A DNA stretch of 64,000 bases. Origin: Hydractinia symbiolongicarpus (taxonomy: Eukaryota > Cnidaria > Hydrozoa > Anthoathecata > Hydractiniidae). Location of the stretch: the NCBI RefSeq assembly GCF_029227915.1, contig NC_079885.1:23373001-23437000 (forward strand). The letters are read 5' to 3'. Position 1 is the stretch's first letter; every line of letters starts with the position of its first letter. Below, piece by piece: positions 57,035 to 64,000 of this stretch. Position numbers and translations under genes: made by a program. The notes beneath the pieces are model-generated. The model made no database searches. It saw nothing but the letters and a program-made list of their open reading frames with translations, and was not told where the DNA came from.

Positions 57035-58042
57035 TACTCATATTCTGTATAATAGCATATATACCATATATGCTATTGTGCATGACGTCATATGATTTCG
57101 TTTATATTATTTCATATAAGTTTGTGTTAGTTATTGGTATTTATATATTATTATGTGTTAGTTATCAGCATTATAGGGAATTCCCTTTAATCATATTATA
57201 CAGAATATGAGCATATATCATTTAATATGATTTTGTGTTAGTTATTGGCATTTAATATTATTTTGTGTTGGTTATTGGCATTTTGGGGAATTTCCCTTAT
57301 ATGTGCGTGCACATGTCCCAGAACAGACATTTTTCTATCTCTGCAACTACCCAAAGTAGGGTATTTTAATAATAACGATTTTTGACTAACTTTGGGCAGG
57401 AATAAAAACAACCCAAAGTAGGGCATTTATTATTTAAGATTTTTGACTAGCTTTGGGTAGCAATACCAACCTCTATCTCATTATTCTGAGCTTCTGTTAA
57501 CCCATACAGAGGAATATACGTGAGCACTAGATTACAAATTGTGCAGGGAAGTAGAAACAGATTTTGGCTAGCCAGGATTTGCGGTACCTTTGAGTGCTTT
57601 CTTAAAAAAATCACGCAAAACACTGTGCTCAAAGTCGAGATTTATGTAAATGCGCATCTTTAAAAGGCTCTAACACATTATGAATAAAGGCTGCTGGTTT
57701 TATGAGTGTCCTTTTTTAGTTTTTCTTAAAATTATCCAAACGTATTATTTTCCTAAACACGTGATAAAAAACTTGGTTTAATTGCAGAAAGCTGAGCAAA
57801 AGGCATTTTTTGCAATACAAAGGTTTTCTTATACATATGGTAAAACATTTCACTTTATTTTGTCGTAAATAATTTCTTTATTTCTTGCCAATAAAACACT
57901 TAAAAATGCTCTCTTTTTTTCAATCAGTACTGTAATTTTTCATGCATGCACCACATAGGGCAAAAGCTTTCAAAGTCGGGCGGCTAAAGCCAGACAAATA
58001 TTTTCGCCCGACTTTGTATAAGGCCCGACTTTGTGTGGGACA
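57035..58042. repeat. Right terminal inverted repeat of the Maverick-type element
   Basis: The inner part (57210-57345) pairs with 42530-42665. The outer part repeats CAAAGT(A/C)GGGC words (57350-57460 and 57985-58042). The middle (about 57470-57900) has no clear match in the left repeat, so either an insertion here or a deletion there made the ends unequal. Confidence 0.75.
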
Positions 58043-58355
58043 GCAGAGTTTGAAATCAAAGTAGGTTATTTTTAAATATGTTTTCATATATTCAACTATT
58101 ATCATATAATTATTATCCTCGTCTCTAATGTTTATTGGGTAGCAGTGGGGACAAAAAATTGTCAATTTTTGTTCTTATTTTTTAGCATTTTTCCAGCATA
58201 AAAGGCTCTTGTTTATGTTCTTTCATTCTCAGATGATGATGAGTATTTTTAGGGTTGTAAATGATAAAGTTATTTGATGGCAAAAACATGCATGAGCACG
58301 TCATTTAACATACATGAAATTAAATTATGCATTAAAGTTTTTTTTCGTCTTTTAG

Positions 58356-58829
58356 AGATTTGTCATGGCAAGCAACAGCGAAGACGATCATTTAAGCAAG
58401 GTATTTGAAAGCCTGGAGATTGATACGGATAATCTTCCACGGGAAGATTACTATGTCCATATTGACGTATTAGAAGGACAAGGAAGTAAAAAGCCCGCAA
58501 GGAGAATTAATTCTTTCATGATCAGAAATGACGCATATGATCCACGGCGTGCTACGAATTTTCCAACCGATTTGATGGATGCCAAAGATAGGAAAGAACG
58601 GGAGGCACACGGGCCTAATATTGGCTTCCGACGATATCTTGCAGGAAGTTTATCGGACGGTTATTATGAATTTTGGAAGGTCCGAAGTAATTTCCCTTTT
58701 GAAAATTTCAACGCAGAAGTTGTTCAACAGTTACCAAATGGCGTAGAAATCCGTGTGGTCAGAATAATTAGTAATGATCACGAAATTACTTATTATAAAA
58801 GTAGAAGATCTGATTATGTAAAAGTGTAA
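58356..58829 (+). CDS. Paralogous unknown gene, copy 2 (intact 154-codon frame)
   Basis: ATG at 58365 follows an intron-like TTTTCGTCTTTTAG acceptor by nine bases. The protein has an acidic head (MASNSEDDHLSKVFESLEID), then NSFMIRNDAYDPRRA, NFPTDLMD, LAGSLSDGYYEFWKVR, FNAEVVQQLPNGVEIRVV and SNDHEITYY, and ends TAA. It is soluble, without signal or membrane segment. It begins 314 bases outside the Maverick right end and has a paralogue at 25052-25493. Family and role unknown to me. Conservation of the C-terminal two thirds argues for a real protein. Confidence 0.65.
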   Translation, partial: RFVMASNSEDDHLSKVFESLEIDTDNLPREDYYVHIDVLEGQGSKKPARRINSFMIRNDAYDPRRATNFPTDLMDAKDRKEREAHGPNIGFRRYLAGSLSDGYYEFWKVRSNFPFENFNAEVVQQLPNGVEIRVVRIISNDHEITYYKSRRSDYVKV

Positions 58830-59219
58830 ATGTAAAAATCAATACAGAAAATATTTCAGTTTCTCTTGCAAAATGTATTTCTATGCGTTCTTTAATCGTT
58901 TCCCAAATTGCTCCGATATTTTTTTACCCTTTTTTAATTTGGAGTACTGAATAAACGAAGGGATGGATGAAATTTTCTATTGAAAATTAACAAAATAGGG
59001 TAGGGGCTGGAAAACGGGAAACTTTGATATTTCGGCAAAAGCTTTTATGATTGCTTACTTCAGCTAAAAAACATGTCACTGCATTGCGACTTTAAGACTA
59101 CTTGCATATACACTTTGAATTTAGGACACGGGAAAAAACTAAAATTGCGGGGTATTTCAAAGGAGTGAGTAGCTACTTTGTTCATCTGAAAAATTGATAA
59201 AAGGAGCGCGTGTTGGAAT
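58830..59219. other. No supported gene
   Basis: AT-rich 3' flank of the unknown gene. No motif noted. Confidence 0.35.
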
Positions 59220-59665
59220 AGGCAAGTAGCCAGGAGCCCCAACGTAATTTTTCTTACCACCGGGAAATCGGAGTAGTTGAGGTGGGAAAAATTACGCTGG
59301 GTCTCAAACGATTTTTCTGCGGCCAAAATCTGGCCGCGCTTTTTGATTGGCTAATTTTATTGTTCTTTACTCACGTGGTCCATGTCGGGGAAAGCCCTTT
59401 TCATCCGAGTATTCCAGCGAGTGGTTTCACTTACCCAACAAACATTAGTAAACTATAAAGTTTTTACCAGAGTAAGATGTGGCCAAGCTTGGTAAACAAC
59501 CCAGATAAATTAAAATGGCCTCCGAAGCGATTAGTCACATTGTCCAATTTAAACTCGGGGTTTCCGCTGAGTCATTCGTTTGCGTCTAAGCTTTAGTTTG
59601 AGAGAAACTCATTTTATCAACTCGAAGAAGAAAGCTTAGTTAACTAGCCTAATAAGAGGAGTAAA
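59220..59665. repeat. Dispersed repeat, inverted partner of 18590-19025
   Basis: In reverse complement it follows the order of the 18.6-19.0 kb stretch from CTAGTTAACTAAGCTTTCTT to CGGTGGTAAGAAAAATTACG and GCTCCTGGCTA. The ends are better conserved than the centre. Confidence 0.65.
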
Positions 59666-59869
59666 GAGTATGGAAAAAAATCAAAAATTACCAATTGTGG
59701 AGGAAAACGGTTATTCGGTGGTTTAGAGTAACCGCAACACATAAAAATTGGAAAAGGAAACAACAAGAAAAAAAACGGCTGTGATGACGTAATTTAGTAT
59801 TGACAGATGACGGTAGTAGATGAAGGGAGTCTCTCAACCCACATTTTTGTTTTTAGCCGCCAAATCCCC

Positions 59870-61600
59870 GTTTCAGAGCACCTCCGCAGCTACCCCCTCA
59901 AAACTCTGTGTCGTATTCAGGAAAAATTATCCAAACTATTGACATCAGCCAAAAATTGACGCATGCTCCCTCAAATCCGACGACAGCAACGAGAGAAATG
60001 AGTTGGTGTATAAATGCAATCAGCAAACTCTACAGTGCTGTATCAGCGCCAGTAGCAGCAACTCGCGACGCTCTTGCCGATCGACTGCAGAACGTGCGAG
60101 ATACGGTTATTCTTTATTACAACAGAGGAAAGGAACAAATGTCGACCAGGACGACGCTTCACGATGAGGTAGAGACTATCACGACGCCGAAGACATACAA
60201 GACGAATATCATGGAATCAAAGATATGAAACACGTGTTCCCACGAGAAAAGAAGAAGCAAGCCACAGGGATCGAAGACATCAAACACATGTTCCCGCCAG
60301 AAAAATGAGCAAGCCACGAATTCTAAAGGGATCGAAGACATTTAGCTTATATTGGATGAAAATGACATATGGATGCTGGAGGTTGGGAATCGTGTCAAAA
60401 CATGGAGAATCAACAAGAACCTCAACCTTGCTATCATGGATAAAATCAACCCTCATATAGACATGCGAGTAAATGTTGTTTACAGCTTCAGCTCCAAAAT
60501 TGGAACAACAACAGAGGGATAAGCAAAGGCTCCAAATCCCTATAAAGTATCGCGGACATCGAAGCTTTCATAGAGTAATGCGAAATGAATCGCTTGGATC
60601 TGGAAGATGCTGAGTTTTCGCTGCAAAGCTTACTTGCCTCCAATGAGAACTATAGAGACCCCAGGAGCGTAAAATCGTTTTTAATCATTTCCAGATCAAG
60701 ATCAAAAGCACACGGGAGCCTCTGTTGGGATATGGACACAACCTTGTCCCTAGGGCATCTTGTATCTTTTCTGATCGCCGTACCTGGGTCAGAAAAAATA
60801 CAAGATGCCTTGGGGACGAGGTTGATATGGACCATTACCAGACTGGCTACGGAAGAAAAAATGTATCTACGCTGTTGATGGTAAAGATAAAAGAACCGAC
60901 AATTTATTTGGTTGGGGATGTTTAGCAATAGAAAAGAACGTGGAACAGAACGCTTTTCAAAGGTAGCCCTTGTGCTTGCTAGGGAGTTCTATGAGGGAAC
61001 CCAAAGCTAAAGCGAAAGGACGTGCGCGAAGCACTTCAATACCAATGTCAGAGTGCATGAGTCTAAGACGAACTCAAGAAAAGCATCATGGCGACTCGTC
61101 AATGGTCGGAACCAACACAAGGATGAGTTAGATGACATCACCCTCGGAATATTGGAATGACACTGCTTCTAAAAGATCGAAGTTTTGAGAAAGACGCGGG
61201 AGTGTGAGGTATGCGGCCAGTTTTTCACAAAAGCCTGCAATCTCACGCGGCACAAGAAAGATGAATGCGAAGGAGTCAAGACGACGATCATCTGTAAAGG
61301 TGAGAAGGTAAAACGGATGCTGAGTAAGTCGGAGGTGTTTTACGGCGAGCACTTTAGCTACGCTGCATCGCAATGGATAAAGTACATTTCGTTAAAGACA
61401 GGAAGACATATACACCACGCACTCTGCGGGCATGGTGGAAACAGTCTACAAGTAGCATGGCTGCAAATGGCATGGATGACCCTGTCAGCCAAAAGCGAAC
61501 ACATACTGCTACGAAAAGAAGAAGAAGGAGGATATTATATACGGGAACAGGGATATTATTATAGGGTCCAACTAGCATCGGGTAATGGACATATCTAGAT
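59870..61600 (+). pseudogene. Remnant of a second Maverick-like element (polymerase region)
   Basis: The frame at 59908 reads VAATRDALADRLQNVRDTVI, like the region upstream of Maverick polymerases. At about 60355-60640 further frames (DIWMLEVGNRVKTWRINKN, IEAFIEQ) suggest the polymerase N-terminus. At 61185 a frame reads CEVCGQFFTKACNLTRHKKD (a C2H2-type finger) and then ASQWIKYISLKTGRHIHHAL followed by CGHGG, and later HGCKWHG in another frame. These fit the nuclease-linked part of a different type of Maverick polymerase. Many stops and shifts; a 86-base foldback element is inserted. Confidence 0.5.
60730..60833. mobile_element. Miniature foldback element (86 bp) with 9-bp target duplication
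   Basis: 60739-60824 starts CAACCTTGTCCCTAGGGCAT and ends GCCTTGGGGACGAGGTTG; the arms pair over nearly their full length around a short GATCGCCGTACC loop. ATATGGACA and ATATGGACC flank it (8 of 9 identical). Same family as 33034-33091. Confidence 0.75.
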
Positions 61601-61604
61601 CATG

Positions 61605-61900
61605 AAATACTTTCGCGTATTAAAAAACGCAAAATTTATGGAATAAACTTTCGGGTTTCGCGGTCTTTGGAACAAACTTTGCGGAAAAAACTTTCGCGAA
61701 TCGAAGAAAAAGGTCATTTTCAGGTGAAAAAACTTTCGCAAATGAGCAAAATATAAGATTCTTTTAATTTTTTTTAATTGATTTAACGAATTTGCTTGGA
61801 AAAGAATTGGCTATGACTTCACGTGAAAAAACTTTTGCGTTTTGCTGTTTTTAAATTTCCTAAGACAAGAACTTTTGCGAAAAAGAGCCAAAAATGCAAA
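61605..61900. repeat. TTTCGCGAA-rich patch, probable degraded foldback MITE
   Basis: ACTTTCGCG, AAACTTTCG and TTCGCGAA words repeat about every 30-60 bases and turn orientation. Related to 34339-34430. Confidence 0.4.
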
Positions 61901-62413
61901 AAACACGAACGTTTTTGCCCCTAAAGTACACAACTGCCACCGTGTTCGTCATAGCAGCACCAGCTCAAAATTTTACCTTTCACCCACTCCGGCCACTCTA
62001 TCATACTCATCAAGTATGCGTTCACAGTCGCCACACTGTTTCTTCATCGGTTCATCTTATGTTCCCTGAGAAACATAAGATCCTGTATAGTGCCATTATT
62101 CCTCTACTCCTCTAAATTGCGAACCCTATCCGATAGTTCATGAACCATATCTGACAGGCAGTCTATCGACCTATCAATCTGCTTCTCTTTCGCACTTTTT
62201 GCTTGAGAGCTGCGGCCATGAGTGGCATAGAGACCCTAATATCGACCATCAATATCAGTAAAACTGTAGCTTCAACTTATCCGAGTGCTGACTTCTCCTC
62301 GATACTAATTTATTATACATTTCTACACAGTTTTTTAAGATCCTTCATCTCGTTCTCGCAAAGCACCAGATTATTAATCTGTCGGGATCCCAGGCTACTG
62401 CAAACAGTTCGTT

Positions 62414-62671
62414 CTAGATTATAGCCTTCTGTGCTTTTCGCTGGTGATGGGAATTGAGCTTATCATTCAAGTTGGAAAAGCCATAACCGATTCTCTCCAA
62501 ACTTTTGGTTGTAACGAACCAGTCCGGAAAATACACGAGCATCCAGGGGCCTGATTCAACAGCTATGAGGTCTTGAACTGATCCGGGGACATACTCGAGC
62601 ATCGAAGGTTCAAATTCAACAAAATTGTTGTACCTGTCGTGAGGACACTGGACTGCTACTGGCGCGGACAC
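62414..62671 (-). pseudogene. Fragment of a repeat protein associated with Maverick-like elements
   Basis: 85 codons with two diverged repeats of the type FEPSMLEYVPGSVQDL and SGPWMLVYFPDWFVTTKSL, and a tail HHQRKAQKAII. The pattern resembles DUF4116-type repeat proteins that I have seen in element-derived ORFs of marine invertebrates. Likely part of the same remnant as 59870-61600. Truncated; the assignment is tentative. Confidence 0.35.
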
Positions 62672-64000
62672 AGCACTGTAGAGTTTTCTGATTGCATTTA
62701 TGCACCAACTTTCTTTTTATTATATACACAGTTCAACTAGAAAACAACGGTCGTGGTTTAAGTAGGAGCACGTTTGCAGGCCACAGCAACCGCAAACTGT
62801 GGTGATTTAAAAGAAATAATATAAAAAATAGCATATATAAAAAAATAACCTTGAGGAATGAGAAAGATAAATCCAGTATTTACGGTTTCGTATTTCCTGA
62901 TTTCGTTTTTAAAATGATTAGACAAAGACTTGGCGAACGTACAAAGATGATTAGTCCATTAAATTTAAAAAGGATCTAGTACGGAAGTGGGGAAAATCAT
63001 TATTCTACACATTTCAAAAAATATTTTACCTAAAAAGTTTAAATATAAAGTTTTTTATTTATTTCTAACTATGTGTTCTCCGTATGAGTCATAGGTTCAC
63101 ACCCTTTGTGAAATCATAGCCCGGAAAATAACTTGTGTCTCTTTTTAATATCGAAATATATTTAATAGACGGAACATCGCTTGTTTGTTCACGAAGGGGC
63201 GTCAAATAAAAGCATTAGTGGTAATGAGGTAAAAAAACAACAATTTTTTAAAGCTCATATCTTGAGAAAAATGGGATAAAAAACAACAAGTTTTTAAAGT
63301 TAATATCTGGAGAAAAAAGTTCAATATATACAGATTAGAAAAATAAATTAAAAACTCTTTTCAGTAGACATAACATATACATCCGTAAAAATGATGAAAC
63401 AGCAAAAACTCCAGAAAATTAACCGAGAAAAAAAATGCTATTTTTTACCATGAGAAACTATATATCCCTTAAAATATATAAGGGACATATAAGAATATAT
63501 CCCTTGGTCCCCATGTCACAGGTTAAGAAGTTCGTTTTATCTAGCCTAACATTCTAAACTCAACGATGCTACTCTCAAATTTCGAAAAGTCCAATAATCT
63601 TCCAAAGTTGGGGTGGGGTTCCTGGTCATTTTAAAAAAAAAAACGAGCGCGAAGACGCACAATAAAACTTTTTCTATAATACCTGCAGAACAAAAATGCT
63701 TTTAAATTTTTAAAATCCAACAGCGCCTTTCAAGCGGACTTGAAGCACCTAATAAAAACCGAGCCCTACGTGAACGTTAAACACACGTGCTAGTCAGACC
63801 GGCGACCGGCAAATTTATATACCGAGTAATCAGGGTTGTCTTTTGATTTGTTTCAGAGCTCATATTTTAACGTGTTGTTAATTCTAACTTTGTACAAAGA
63901 TGTGAAGAGAAAAATGAAGATAAGAAATCGACCTAGTAAAAAAATACCCGCCAGTATATATATCGTCGTGTGACCATAGCTATAACAAGTCGATACTTGC
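62672..64000. other. AT-rich, no supported gene
   Basis: Several A-runs and a small inverted repeat at about 63464-63505 (TATATCCCTT / AAGGGACATATA). A repeated phrase (AACAACAA.TTTTTAAAG...ATATCTTGAGAAAA / ATATCTGGAGAAAA) at about 63236-63275 and 63282-63318 is a short tandem duplication. Confidence 0.4.

Overview
The window is a stretch of AT-rich metazoan nuclear DNA. Genes are split by introns with GT..AG borders, tandem and dispersed repeats are abundant, and most recognisable coding matter belongs to mobile elements. The mix (Penelope-like element, Maverick/Polinton DNA virus-like element, RTE/CR1-type LINE pieces, tRNA-derived SINE, many foldback MITEs) suggests a marine invertebrate. 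A cnidarian is my best guess, with a sponge or another early-branching animal possible. I cannot name the species.

Region by region. (1) 1-6046, minus strand: the 5' part of the gene for translation initiation factor eIF2 beta (EIF2S2), five exons, continuing beyond base 1. (2) 8099-16078, plus strand: a multi-exon gene I do not recognise, with consistent splice phases from 10317 to its stop at 16078. (3) 16.5-17.15 kb: a satellite-like tandem array. (4) 19571-24501: two nearly identical Penelope-like elements joined head to head, inserted as one unit between 11-base target duplications, with large open reading frames (reverse transcriptase plus GIY-YIG nuclease) and hammerhead-like motifs. 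(5) 24.65-24.95 kb: a tRNA-derived SINE. (6) 25.05-25.49 kb: the first of two paralogous genes of unknown function. (7) 26432-34098: a repeat-built block bounded by TTAA and short inverted repeats, holding two 60-base minisatellite arrays and several segmental duplications. (8) 35.9-37.6 kb: degenerate repeats. (9) 38.2-41.4 kb: a 5'-truncated, mutated LINE with a 400-base TTAA MITE inside it. (10) 42255-58042: a Maverick/Polinton-type element with terminal inverted repeats, protein-primed DNA polymerase B, packaging ATPase, a broken major capsid gene, a Bro-N-like protein and about ten accessory or structural genes on both strands. (11) 58356-58829: the second paralogue of the unknown gene, intact. 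(12) about 59.9-62.7 kb: scraps of a second, different Maverick-like element.

The Maverick-type element is the main coherent system. Its genes would replicate (polymerase), package (ATPase) and coat (capsid and membrane proteins) a linear DNA genome. The copy is damaged: two LINE fragments are inserted in it, several genes have frameshifts, the C-terminal half of the capsid gene is gone, and I see no integrase or protease. Two features of it deserve attention. Nearly every gene start sits directly behind an A/T-rich, TATA-like leader (type TATAA..AATAAATG), and all eight premature in-frame stops I found are TAA.
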